Source: Actinomycetota bacterium
GTDB lineage: Bacteria; Actinomycetota; Acidimicrobiia; Acidimicrobiales; Microtrichaceae
DNA: 64,000 nucleotides
Reading direction: 5' to 3'
NCBI GenBank assembly: GCA_016703525.1
Contig: JADJBW010000006.1
Coordinates: 1-64,000, forward strand
Shown here: in pieces, positions 19,370 through 28,132 of the stretch
How the letters are laid out: every line of letters begins with the position of its first letter
How positions within the stretch are numbered: the stretch's first letter is position 1
The notes under the pieces: model-generated
What the model was told of the DNA's origin: nothing
Databases searched by the model: none
Seen by the model: only the letters and a program-made list of their open reading frames with translations
Translations under genes and position numbers: made by a program

Positions 19370-20876
19370 TCACCGGAATCGAGCGACGGCCCCCGACCCC
19401 AGCCCGGCGAGCTGGCGAAGCGTCGCCCGATCGCCGAGCGCAAGACCGCCGACGGCACCCGCGACGCCGGCGGCGACGATCGCGACGAGCGGGACGATGC
19501 CCGCATGGGTCGTCCCCAGCCGGACCGGCAGCGCCAGCGCGACGATCCCGGCGACCGTGACCGCCGCGGGACGCAGCGCGCTGAGGCTCTGACGCCATGT
19601 CGTGCCCAACAGGCGATTCGCGACCTCGATGCGGAACAGCGAGTACGGCACGATCACGGCCATGTGCACGACGGCCACGGCGACGATGCCGTGGTCGACC
19701 ACGGCCAGGAAGCCGCCGATCAGGATCGGTGCGCCGACGAGCGTGAAGTACAGACCCAATCTCGGCTTGCCGATCGCGGCGTACACGTCGCCCGACGCGA
19801 AGCCGATCGCCGCGAATCCGCCGACCGCACCCAGCAGCTCCATCGGCCGGATCGCATCGCTGAACGAGCCGCCGAACCACACCGTGATGAAGTCGCGGGC
19901 GATCAGCGACAGCGCGGCACCCACGGGGAACCCGAACAGGCACAGCATGCGCAGCGCCTTGAGCGAGCTGTCGCGCAGCTTCTCCGCACCCATGTCCCGA
20001 GCCTTCGAGAACGTGGGGAACGCAACGCTCGAGAACAGGTTGTAGACGCTGCCCAGAATCAGTTCGGGCAGCCGGAAGGCCGTGAAGTACGAGCTGAACT
20101 CGCGGGACTTCGACCCGAAGTGCCGCGACACCACGAGGTAGTCGCCGTTGAGCCACAACATGCCGACCAAGCGCGCCGAAGACCGCGCCGCCGAAGCGGA
20201 GCATCTCGACCGCGATGCGCCGATCGAAGCGCAACCGGGGCCGGAACCGCACCAGCCACCACGTGACCGACACGGCGCACACTTCGGCGATGGCGGCCGC
20301 GGAGACCATGGCGATCGGGCCGACCCCGGCGAGGAGCAGCGACGTCGCGATCGTGAAGCGCAGGATCGACCGCGTGAAGTCGGCGCGGGCCCGCCGCTGG
20401 AAGGCGAGCTCGCGTTTGAGGAGGGCATCGGGAACCTGGTTCAGCCCCTTTGCCAACACCAGCACCGCAATGACGCGGAACAGGTTCGGGTCGCCGGCAC
20501 GGAAGAACGAGTCGAGCACGGGGGCGCCGATCAGCACCGAGAGCGAGAGGGTGGTCGCCACGACGGCGTTCACGGTGAACGCCACCTGCACCCGCTCGGA
20601 CTGGCCCTCCTCCTGCTCGTAGATCAGCGCGGCGCCCATGCCCAGGTCGAGCAGCACGTCGATCCAGAACACCACGGTCATCGCCGCTGCGACCACGCCG
20701 ATGCGCTCGTCGAGCACGCGCGACGCCACGCTGTACGTGCCGAACGAGCCCAGCTGCAGCAGCAGGAAGCCGGCGAGTGCCCACACGAACCCGCCGCCGG
20801 CCTTGCGCGCCAGGCTCTCGGATTCGCCCTCGGCCGGGCGCGGCTCGTCGCCCATGTCCGTGCGCTGATCGCTCAC
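19370..20876 (-). CDS. Polysaccharide/lipopolysaccharide flippase (MOP superfamily, Wzx-like), frameshifted
   Basis: A multi-pass flippase of the Polysacc_synt_3/Wzx type that would move lipid-linked sugars across the membrane. The N-terminal part (KAGGGFVWALAGFLLLQLGSF, TVVFWIDVLLDLGMGAALIY, LVLAKGLNQVPDALLKRELAF) has about seven helices. The C-terminal part, in another frame, continues LWLNGDYLVVSRHFG, LILGSVYNLFSSVAFPTFSK and further helices to the stop at 19370. The frame changes near 20167. Intact length is about 501 residues, normal for the family. Start GTG 20876 is backed by GGAGG seven bases upstream; an internal ATG at 20855 is possible. A TACGAT box lies at 20911-20906. Likely a sequencing indel. 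Confidence 0.83.
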
Positions 20877-20923
20877 CCGGGTGCCTCCAGAACCGTGGGC
20901 CGCACATCGTATCGACCGCCGCC

Positions 20924-20929
20924 TACGAT
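20924..20929 (+). promoter_or_regulatory. Putative leaderless -10 element of the nitronate monooxygenase gene
   Basis: TACGAT, eight bases before the ATG at 20938. A second TACGAT on the opposite strand (20911-20906) points toward the flippase, giving a compact divergent promoter. Confidence 0.48.
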
Positions 20930-20937
20930 GCCGGGCC

Positions 20938-21903
20938 ATGCAGACCCGACTGACCGAGATGTTGCAGATCGAGCACCCCGTGATGCTCGCCGGCATGGGG
21001 GGCGTGTCGTATCACGAGGTCGTCGCGGCGGTGTCCGACGCCGGCGGTTTCGGTTGCCTCGGCGCCTCGGCCATGTCGAACGATCGCTTGGTAGCCGAGA
21101 TGGCCGGTGTGCGCGAACGCACCGACCGGGGGTTCGGCGTCGACCTCCTGACAGCGATGCCGGGCGACATGGCGATCCAGGTGCGTCTGCTCATCGAGGG
21201 CGGGGCGACGCTGTTCGTCGCCGGGCTCGGCATCCCCCGCGACGTCATCGACCTCTGCCACGACAACAACGTGCTGGTCGGGTCGATGTGCGGCAAGGTC
21301 CGCCATGCGATCGGAGCGGTCGAGGCGGGCTGCGACATCGTGATCGCACAGGGGACCGAGGGCGGCGGCCACACCGGCACGGTCGCGACGATGGCGCTCG
21401 TCCCCCAGGTGGTCGACGCGGTCGGCGACCGGGTGCCGGTCGTCGCCGCGGGCGGCATCGTCGACGGGCGGGGTCTCGCCGCGGCGCTGAGCCTCGGCGC
21501 GGCGGGCGTGTGGGTTGGCACCCGCTTCATCGCCACGCCCGAGGCGTACGGTCCGCGCGGCTACAAGGAGAAGCTGGTGGCCGCCCGCGAGGACGACACG
21601 GTGATCAGTCGCGGCTACACGGGCAAGACCTGCCGGGTGCTCCGCAACTCCTACACCCAGTACTGGGAGGAACACCCCGACGAGCTGCAGCCGTTTCCCA
21701 TGCAGTTCATGCGGTCCATGGAGGACGGCGCGAACCACATGGGAGCGGGACCCGAGGACGAGCGGGTCGACCCTGCGGTCGAGTTCTTCCCCTCGGGCCA
21801 GGGCGTCGGCGCGATCGCCGACCTGGTGCCCGCCGGTGAGCTCGTGCGGCGCTTCGTGAGCGAGGCCGAAGCGGCCCTCGATCGCGCCGCTGCGGCACGC
21901 TGA
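20938..21903 (+). CDS. Nitronate monooxygenase family FMN-dependent enzyme
   Basis: A 321-residue TIM-barrel flavoprotein of the 2-nitropropane dioxygenase/nitronate monooxygenase family. It opens with the substrate/FMN strand IEHPVMLAGMGGVSY, has GGFGCLGASAM, the catalytic His region QGTEGGGHTGTVATM and the phosphate-binding strands PVVAAGGIVDGRGLAAAL and GVWVGTRFIAT. Members oxidise nitronates or act as enoyl reductases, and many actinobacterial copies sit with fatty-acid genes, as here. No Shine-Dalgarno is seen; TACGAT just upstream suggests leaderless expression. Confidence 0.88.
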   Translation: MQTRLTEMLQIEHPVMLAGMGGVSYHEVVAAVSDAGGFGCLGASAMSNDRLVAEMAGVRERTDRGFGVDLLTAMPGDMAIQVRLLIEGGATLFVAGLGIPRDVIDLCHDNNVLVGSMCGKVRHAIGAVEAGCDIVIAQGTEGGGHTGTVATMALVPQVVDAVGDRVPVVAAGGIVDGRGLAAALSLGAAGVWVGTRFIATPEAYGPRGYKEKLVAAREDDTVISRGYTGKTCRVLRNSYTQYWEEHPDELQPFPMQFMRSMEDGANHMGAGPEDERVDPAVEFFPSGQGVGAIADLVPAGELVRRFVSEAEAALDRAAAAR

Positions 21904-21928
21904 GCCGCAGTGCCCTGCGCCGCGATGC

Positions 21929-22963
21929 TCAGGCGGTCCAGCCCTTGACCTGCTCCACGATCGCCGCCGGATCGGCACCGACGGGCGTGACGTTGAGCAC
22001 GGTGACGCCGGCCGCCTGGAAGGCCTCGAGCCGCTCGCGCACGTAGCCCTCGGGGCCCACGAGGTTGATCGCGTCGAGGAACTCGGTGGGGACGAGCGCC
22101 TCGGCCTCCTTCTTCTGGCCCGCGAGGTACAGGTCCTGGATCTGCTCGGCCTCGGCCTCGTAGCCGTAGCGACGCATGAGTGCGTTGTAGAAGTTGCGTC
22201 CCTTCGCACCCATCCCGCCCACGTACAGCGCCACGAGCGGACGGGCGAAGTCGAGGATGCCTTTCACGTCGTCACCGATCGCGACCATGCCGCCGGCCAC
22301 GACATCCATGGGGCCGAGCTCGGGATCGCGCTTGGCGAAGCCCGCCTCGAGCGACGGGCCGAACACGTCGGCGGCACGCTCGGGCCAGTAGAAGATCGGC
22401 AGCCAGCCGTTGGCGAGCTCGGCGGTCAGCTCCAGGTTCTTCGGCCCGAGCGAGGCGATGTGCACCGGGATGTCGGCGCGCACCGGATGATTGATGAGCT
22501 TCAGCGCCTTGCCGAGGCCCGTGCCCTGCCCGGCGGGGAGCGGCAGCGTGTAGTACTTGCCGTCGTGGGTGAGCTTCTCTTCGCGCTTCCACATCTTGCG
22601 GCAGATGTCGATGATCTCGCGGGTCCGCCCGAGCGGCGCGTCGTAGGGCACACCGTGGAAGCCCTCGATCACCTGTGGTCCCGACGCGCCGATGCCGAGG
22701 ATGAACCGGCCGTTCGACACGAAGTCGAGCCCGGCGGCCGTCATTGCCATGAGCGACGGCGTGCGGGTGTAGATCGGCAGGATGCCCGAGGCGATCTCCA
22801 CCGTGGAGGTCTTGGCGGCGATGTACCCCATCGCCGAGACGGCGTCGAAGCTGTACGCCTCGGCGACGTAGACGATGTCGAGGCCGGCCTTCTCGAGGGC
22901 GATCACCTGCTGGACCGACTGCTCGAACCCGCCGGCGTACGGCATCTGCATAGACAGCTTCAT
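21929..22963 (-). CDS. LLM-class (luciferase-like, probably F420-dependent) oxidoreductase
   Basis: A 344-residue bacterial-luciferase-like TIM barrel. It starts MKLSMQMPYAGG; conserved segments are GLDIVYVAEAYSFDA, TVEIASGILPIYTRTP, SNGRFILGIGASGPQVIEGFHG and PIHIASLGPKNLELTAELANGW-like sequence, all typical of mycobacterial F420-dependent LLM proteins (TIGR03559-like). Cofactor use is inferred from family. AGGGGG precedes the ATG. It is last in a tight minus-strand cluster after the 80-aa protein (17-base gap). Substrate unknown. Confidence 0.88.
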   Translation of the reverse strand: MKLSMQMPYAGGFEQSVQQVIALEKAGLDIVYVAEAYSFDAVSAMGYIAAKTSTVEIASGILPIYTRTPSLMAMTAAGLDFVSNGRFILGIGASGPQVIEGFHGVPYDAPLGRTREIIDICRKMWKREEKLTHDGKYYTLPLPAGQGTGLGKALKLINHPVRADIPVHIASLGPKNLELTAELANGWLPIFYWPERAADVFGPSLEAGFAKRDPELGPMDVVAGGMVAIGDDVKGILDFARPLVALYVGGMGAKGRNFYNALMRRYGYEAEAEQIQDLYLAGQKKEAEALVPTEFLDAINLVGPEGYVRERLEAFQAAGVTVLNVTPVGADPAAIVEQVKGWTA

Positions 22964-22980
22964 GGAGTTCCCCCTGACGG

Positions 22981-23223
22981 TCAGACGACCGGTTGACCCT
23001 TGCGGGTGAGTGCGATGAGCTGGCTGCGATCGAGCGATCCGATGTCGGTGCCGTTGGTCGCGCCGGTGTCGAACCACACGCGGTAGCGCGTCCACGACCG
23101 GGCCGTCGGCATGTCGTTGCGAAGGATCACCCGACCCGCTGTGCCCGCCGGAATACCGGGAAGATCCTGTGCGGCCGCCACTCGGGCGCCGACTTTGAGC
23201 GTGTCACCGTCAGCTCGTGCCAT
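22981..23223 (-). CDS. Small hypothetical protein, 80 aa, KOW/SH3-like
   Basis: I do not recognise this protein. It is hydrophilic, with a Gly-rich KVGARVAAAQDLPGIPAGT start and a central strand pair GRVILRND ... RYRVWFDTG, which recalls a small SH3/KOW-type beta barrel. No membrane segment or cysteine. A TACAGT box eight bases before the ATG suggests its own leaderless promoter, although the preceding gene overlaps its start by 14 bases. It sits directly upstream of the LLM oxidoreductase. Confidence 0.68.
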   Translation of the reverse strand: MARADGDTLKVGARVAAAQDLPGIPAGTAGRVILRNDMPTARSWTRYRVWFDTGATNGTDIGSLDRSQLIALTRKGQPVV

Positions 23224-24047
23224 GGCGGCTCACTGTAGTGATCGACCGCGCCTGCGTCGTAAGTGAGCCGGCGCGGTCGGACCGCAACGACAGGTCGCGC
23301 GGTCGCGGCTCGCCCATCGTCGCCGCGCTCGCCACCTCGACGAGCGACGGGTCGAGGCCGAATCGCCCGCACAGCACGTCGCCGACCTGGGCGCGGCTGA
23401 GGCGTTCGGGGCCCACGAGATGCCACACGCCGGCGCGCTTCAGCCGCGTCGCGAGAGGCAACCTCCCAGATCTGCTCCGCGAGATCGTCGACGAAGATCG
23501 GCATGCGGAACTCGTCGTCGAAGAACGTGACGGGCTCTCCTGCCTGCAGCCGCTCGATCGCCCACGCGGAGGTCTGGTCGGTGCCGTCGGCAGCGAGGAT
23601 CAGCGAGGTTCGCACCACGGTCGCGGCGGGCACCGCGGTGACGACCGCCGTCTCCGCCGCGTGTTTCGCCCGGCCGTAGGCGTGCACCGGCGCCGGTTCG
23701 TCGTGTTCGGAATAGGGAGCGTGATCACCGTCGAACACCGCGTCGCTCGAGATGTGGACGAGCGCAACGTCGAGCGCCGCGCACACCGTCGCCACCTCGG
23801 TGGCGGCATCGACGGTCGCTCGATGATCGGTCTTCGAGTACGCGGTGTGGATCACGAGGTCGGGCCGACGGCGCTCGGCCACCTCGAAGAAGGCCTGCCG
23901 TTGCGCCAGGTCGACCACGTGGGTGCGCACATCGGCGGCCGAGACCGGCCGGTGGAACACGGTCGCTTCGGTCGACGCCCACGCCGGCGCGCGGCGCAGC
24001 AGCTCGCCGCCGAGCAACCCGGCGCCACCCGTGACGAGGACCCGCAC
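23210..24047 (-). CDS. NAD-dependent sugar-nucleotide reductase/epimerase (RmlD-like), frameshifted
   Basis: An extended short-chain dehydrogenase like dTDP-4-dehydrorhamnose reductase. The N-terminal Rossmann motif is RVLVTGGAGLLGGELL, followed by VVDLAQ, HISSDAVFDG and the catalytic YGRAKHAAE (Tyr-X3-Lys). The frame breaks near 23459, after DDLAEQIWEV. The C-terminal piece LATRLKRAGVWHLVGPERLSRAQ, where GVWHLVGPE is a family hallmark, continues in another frame to the stop at 23210. Total length of about 279 residues is normal. GTG start is nine bases after the acyl-CoA dehydrogenase stop. Probably one gene broken by a sequencing error. Confidence 0.82.
23232..23237 (-). promoter_or_regulatory. 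Putative leaderless -10 element of the 80-aa protein gene
   Basis: Minus-strand TACAGT, eight bases before the ATG at 23223, inside the 3' end of the upstream reductase gene. Confidence 0.35.
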
Positions 24048-24056
24048 GGCGCCCGC

Positions 24057-25226
24057 CTACGCGCCCGCGCCTGCGCCGCGCGACTCGCTCCACGCACGGC
24101 CTTCGAGCGGGTCGGCGTCGTGGGGGAGCCCGAGTACGCGCTCAGCCAGGATGTTGCGCTGCACCTGGGTGGTGCCGCCGCCGATGGTGAGCGCCCGCGC
24201 GAAGAGATACCCGAAGTGCCACATGTCGGCCGGTCCGCCGAGCGGCCCGGCGTCGGTGAGCATGCCGCCGGTTCCGGCGAGCGCCTTGGCCGCACCCATG
24301 ATGCGCTGGCCGTGCTCGTCGGCGAGGAGCTTGCGGATGGACGCCTCCGGGCCCGGCTGGGCGCCCGCGATCGCGGCGCTCACCGTACGCAGGCGGATCA
24401 GGCGCAGGATCTCCGACTCGATGTACAGCGCCGCGAGCTCCTGGCGCATGGACGGATCGGCGCAGCCCCCGCGCTCGCGCACGAGCGCCAGCAGATCCTT
24501 CGCGTCCGGACCCATGCCCCACAGCGCGCCACCGCCCGACAGCGAGACGCGCTCGTTGCCGAGCGTCACCTTGGCGAGGCCCCAGCCCCGGTTGACCTCG
24601 CCGACCAGGGCGTCGGCCGGGAGCCGCACGTCGGTGAAGAACACCTCGTTGAAGATCGCGACGCCGGTCATCTCGCGCACCGGACGGACCTCGACGCCGG
24701 GCGTGTCCATCGGGCAGATGAAGTACGAGATGCCCTGGTGCTTCGCCACGTCGGGATCGGTGCGCGCGATCAGGATGCCGAACTGGCTCTCCTGCGCTCC
24801 CGAGTTCCAGATCTTCGAGCCGTTGACGATCCACTCGTCGCCGTCTCGCACCGCCCGCGTGCCGAGCGACGCGAGGTCGCTTCCGGCGTCGGGCTCGCTG
24901 AAGAGCTGGCACCAGATCTCCTCGCCCGCAAGCAGCGGGGGCAGGTAGCGGTCCTTCTGCTCCTGCGTGCCGGCGTGGACCAGGGTCGGTCCCGCCCAGC
25001 CGATGCCGATCTGGTTGTCGGGGCGGCGCACCTTCGCTCGGCGCAGTTCCTCGTCGATGATGAGCTGGTGGATGGGGTCGGCATCGAGCCCCCACGGGCG
25101 CGGCCAGTGCGGCGCCACGTAGCCCGCCTCGGCCAGTTCGCGGCCGGTCGGGGTCGGGTGCTCGGCCAGCCAGGAGCGGACCGCGACCCGCCGTGGATCA
25201 TCCTGCGATGGCATCTCCATGTCCAT
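24057..25226 (-). CDS. Acyl-CoA dehydrogenase
   Basis: A 389-residue acyl-CoA dehydrogenase with all three domains. FAD-binding marks are WCQLFSEPDAGSDLASL and WNSGAQESQFGIL (in place of WITN). The C-terminal helical domain holds GNERVSLSGG and ends GGGTTQVQRNILAERVLGLP. The catalytic base position of classical enzymes is not obvious, as in many actinobacterial FadE proteins acting on steroid or branched substrates. The best start is ATG 25226 (MDMEMPSQDD), giving a 29-base overlap with the aminotransferase. Several in-frame ATGs follow closely. Part of a minus-strand operon. Confidence 0.9.
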   Translation of the reverse strand: MDMEMPSQDDPRRVAVRSWLAEHPTPTGRELAEAGYVAPHWPRPWGLDADPIHQLIIDEELRRAKVRRPDNQIGIGWAGPTLVHAGTQEQKDRYLPPLLAGEEIWCQLFSEPDAGSDLASLGTRAVRDGDEWIVNGSKIWNSGAQESQFGILIARTDPDVAKHQGISYFICPMDTPGVEVRPVREMTGVAIFNEVFFTDVRLPADALVGEVNRGWGLAKVTLGNERVSLSGGGALWGMGPDAKDLLALVRERGGCADPSMRQELAALYIESEILRLIRLRTVSAAIAGAQPGPEASIRKLLADEHGQRIMGAAKALAGTGGMLTDAGPLGGPADMWHFGYLFARALTIGGGTTQVQRNILAERVLGLPHDADPLEGRAWSESRGAGAGA

Positions 25227-26418
25227 GCGCGGCACCGTAGCCGCGGCCCGGGTCCACGGGTCCGGGCGACAGCAGTTGCGCGGCACGTTCGATCAGCTCG
25301 GGCCGTTTGCAGAACGCCCAGCGAACGAACGGGCGGCCGCGGTCGCGGCTGGCATCGTCGTAGAACACGACGCTGGGAATGGCGACCACGCCGAAGCGCT
25401 CGGGGAGACCGAGGCAGAACGCCCTGCCGTCGTCCTCGCCGAGCCGGCGCACGTCGGTGGTGAGGAAGTACCCGCCTTGTGCCGGCAGCGGCGCAAGCCC
25501 GGCGGCGCGCAGCGCCGCGGCGAGCGCGTCCCGCTGGGCGCACAGATCGGTCCGCAGCCCGTCGAAGTAGGCGTCGGGCAGGCCCAGGCCCGCGGCGATG
25601 CCGTACTGGAGCGGCCCACCGCTCGCGTAGGTGAGGAACTGCTTCGACGTGCGCACCGCGGCGACCAGGTCGGCCGGGCCGCAGATCCAGCCGACCTTCC
25701 ACCCCGTGCAGCGGAACGTCTTGCCGCCCGATGAGATGCGCAGCGTGCGCGACGCCATACCGTCGAGGGTGGCGATCGACACGTGCGGAGCGTCGAAGGC
25801 CAGGTGCTCGTACACCTCGTCGGTCACCACGATCAGGTCGTGACGCAACGCCACCTCGGCGATCGCCTCGCGCTCGGCCGCGTCGAGCACCCGCCCGGTG
25901 GGATTGTGCGGCGAGTTGATCAGCAGCACCTTCGTCCGCTCGGTGATCGCGGCGCGCAGCGCGTCGGGATCGAACCGCCAGTCGGGCTCCACAAGCGGCA
26001 CCACGCGGCGCCGCCCGCCGGCCATCGCGACCGACGCGGCGTATGAGTCGTAGTACGGCTCGAACATCACGACCTCGTCGCCGGGCTCGACCAGCGACAG
26101 CATCGCGGCCGCGATCGCCTCGGTCGCACCGGTCGTGACGAGCACGTCGGTGCCGGGGTCGACCCGCAGCCCGTGCCAGCGCAGCGAGTGTTCGGCGATG
26201 GCCTCGCGCAGCGGCGCCACACCCGTCCCGGGCGGGTATTGGTTGTGGCCGTCCCGGATCGCCCGGATCGCGGCCTCGGCCACCTCCGCCGGCGGGTCCG
26301 TGTCGGGGAAGCCCTGACCCAGGTTGATCGCGCCGGTGCGGTCTGCGAGCGCCGACATCTCGGCGAAGATCGTCGTCCCGAAGCCGTGCAGTCGCTCGGC
26401 GAGGTGCGCTGGCTCCAT
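25198..26418 (-). CDS. PLP-dependent class I aminotransferase, DapC-like
   Basis: A fold-type I aminotransferase of 406 residues. Substrate and PLP motifs are INLGQGFPDTDPPAE near the N-terminus, NQYPPGTGVAPLREAI, NSPHNPTGRVL, VVTDEVYEHLAF and the PLP lysine in SSGGKTFRCTGWKVGW, with the C-terminal Arg in FVRWAFCKRPEL. The pattern resembles the actinobacterial N-succinyldiaminopimelate aminotransferase DapC and kynurenine aminotransferases; DapC is a reasonable but unproven guess. A TAGTCT box sits seven bases before the ATG. It heads the minus-strand cluster 26418-21929. Confidence 0.88.
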   Translation of the reverse strand: MEPAHLAERLHGFGTTIFAEMSALADRTGAINLGQGFPDTDPPAEVAEAAIRAIRDGHNQYPPGTGVAPLREAIAEHSLRWHGLRVDPGTDVLVTTGATEAIAAAMLSLVEPGDEVVMFEPYYDSYAASVAMAGGRRRVVPLVEPDWRFDPDALRAAITERTKVLLINSPHNPTGRVLDAAEREAIAEVALRHDLIVVTDEVYEHLAFDAPHVSIATLDGMASRTLRISSGGKTFRCTGWKVGWICGPADLVAAVRTSKQFLTYASGGPLQYGIAAGLGLPDAYFDGLRTDLCAQRDALAAALRAAGLAPLPAQGGYFLTTDVRRLGEDDGRAFCLGLPERFGVVAIPSVVFYDDASRDRGRPFVRWAFCKRPELIERAAQLLSPGPVDPGRGYGAAHGHGDAIAG

Positions 26419-26425
26419 CGCCGGG

Positions 26426-26431
26426 AGACTA
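26426..26431 (-). promoter_or_regulatory. Putative leaderless -10 element of the aminotransferase operon
   Basis: Minus-strand TAGTCT, seven bases before the ATG at 26418. No Shine-Dalgarno. It would drive the five-gene run down to 21929. Confidence 0.45.
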
Positions 26432-26500
26432 CCGGGGCGAGGTCGAAGGAACGCTCGACGTATGCTGCCGGGCGCATCTCGCCGACGATGGGGGTCTCTG

Positions 26501-28132
26501 ATGGGTGGTTGGAACTTCGCCGAGCTGTGGGAGCGCATCGCCGATCGGTTCCCCGACGCGACCGCGCAGGTCCACGGCGATCGACGCACCACATGGTCGG
26601 AGTTCGACCGTCGGGCCGACGGACTCGCCGCGGCGCTGCTGGCGACCGGGGCGAACCACCAGGACAAGGTGGCGCTCTACCTGTACAACGGCCCCGAGTA
26701 CATCGAGACCACGTTCGCCTGTTACAAGGCGTCGTTGGTGCCGGTGAACACCAACTATCGGTACGTGGCCGACGAGCTCGCCTACCTGTGGGAGAACGCC
26801 GACGCGATCGCGGTGGTCTTCCACGGCTCGTTCACCGACATCATCGACGCCATGCGCGACCGGGTTCCGGGTGTGCGCACCTGGCTGTGGGTCGACGACG
26901 GCCACGGCGACTGCCCCGCCTGGGCCACGCCGTACGAGGACGCGGTCGCGACCGAAACCGGCCGGGTGACGGGGCCGCAGCCGCGCAGCGGCGACGACAT
27001 CTTGATGATCTACACCGGCGGCACCACCGGCATGCCCAAGGGCGTGATGTGGCGTCAGGACGATCTGATCCGCGCCCTGTGCACGACCGGCATCCCGCCG
27101 ATCGCCGGCGAGATGGAGGACGTCGGCTACGACGCGATCCTCGACTTCCTCACCGAACCGGGGGCGCCGGGCATGCCGGCCTGCCCGCTCATGCACGGCA
27201 CCGGCTGGTTCACCGCCAACATGTACCTGACCCAGGCCGGCTCGCTGGTCACGCTCGTCGACCGCCACCTCGACGTGGTCGAGCTGCTCGACACGATCGA
27301 GCGCGAGGGCGTCGGCGCCCTCACCATCGTGGGCGACGCGTTCGCCAAGCCCATCCTGCGTGCCCTCGACGCCGAGCCCGACCGCTGGGACCTCTCGAGC
27401 CTGCTGCTCGTGACGTCGTCGGGGGTCATGTGGTCGGAGCCGGTGAAGGAGGCGCTGCTGCGCCACCACCCCGGCATGCTGCTGATCGACGCGTTCTCCA
27501 GCTCGGAGGCGCTCGGTCTCGGTCAGTCGGTCTCCGCGGCGGGCGCCGAGGCGAAGACGGCGAAGTTCAGCCTCGGACCCAACAGCCGCGTGATCAACGA
27601 CGACGGAGCGGATGTGGTGCCGGGTTCGGGCGAGCGCGGTCGCGTCGCGGTGCGCGGCCACACGCCGCTCGGGTACTACAAGGACCCCGAGAAGACCGCG
27701 GCCACGTTCCTGATCGTCGACGGCAAGCGCTATTCGGTGCCGGGCGACTGGGCGACCGTCGACGAGGACGGCACGATCAACCTGCTGGGCCGCGGGTCGG
27801 TGTGCATCAACACGGGCGGCGAGAAGGTCTTCCCCGAGGAGGTCGAGGAGACGCTCAAGCTGCACGAGTCGGTCCACGACGCGATCGTGGTCGGCGTGCC
27901 CGACGAGAAGTTCGGCCAGGCGATCGTCGCGCTGGTCGAGCCCGACGGCGGCGCGACGATCGACGAGGCCGCGCTCGTGGCGCACTGCAAGGCGCACCTC
28001 GCCCACTACAAGGCGCCGAAGCGCATCCTGACGGTCGACACGATCGGCCGCGCGCCGAACGGCAAGGTCGACTACCGCCGCCACACCGAGGCCGCGATGG
28101 CAGAACTCGGTCTGGCCCCCGCCACGACGTGA
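26501..28132 (+). CDS. Acyl-CoA synthetase (FadD-like)
   Basis: A 543-residue ANL-superfamily acyl-CoA synthetase. The P-loop is LMIYTGGTTGMPKGVMW (near residue 168), A5 is FSSSEALGLG, the hinge is GSVCINTGGEKVFPEEVEE and the catalytic Lys is in GRAPNGKVDYRRH. This profile is shared with actinobacterial FadD3/FadD17-type enzymes used for steroid side chains or long-chain acids; substrate is unproven. The start MGGWNFAELWE at 26501 follows a TATGCT box at 26461 and a G-rich leader. The stop overlaps the start of the downstream acyltransferase by four bases (GTGA). Confidence 0.92.
   Translation: MGGWNFAELWERIADRFPDATAQVHGDRRTTWSEFDRRADGLAAALLATGANHQDKVALYLYNGPEYIETTFACYKASLVPVNTNYRYVADELAYLWENADAIAVVFHGSFTDIIDAMRDRVPGVRTWLWVDDGHGDCPAWATPYEDAVATETGRVTGPQPRSGDDILMIYTGGTTGMPKGVMWRQDDLIRALCTTGIPPIAGEMEDVGYDAILDFLTEPGAPGMPACPLMHGTGWFTANMYLTQAGSLVTLVDRHLDVVELLDTIEREGVGALTIVGDAFAKPILRALDAEPDRWDLSSLLLVTSSGVMWSEPVKEALLRHHPGMLLIDAFSSSEALGLGQSVSAAGAEAKTAKFSLGPNSRVINDDGADVVPGSGERGRVAVRGHTPLGYYKDPEKTAATFLIVDGKRYSVPGDWATVDEDGTINLLGRGSVCINTGGEKVFPEEVEETLKLHESVHDAIVVGVPDEKFGQAIVALVEPDGGATIDEAALVAHCKAHLAHYKAPKRILTVDTIGRAPNGKVDYRRHTEAAMAELGLAPATT

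Noticed and set aside
23217..25463. 748-residue open frame on the plus strand across the sugar reductase and acyl-CoA dehydrogenase
   Set aside because: It runs antisense to two recognised genes and has no domain pattern.
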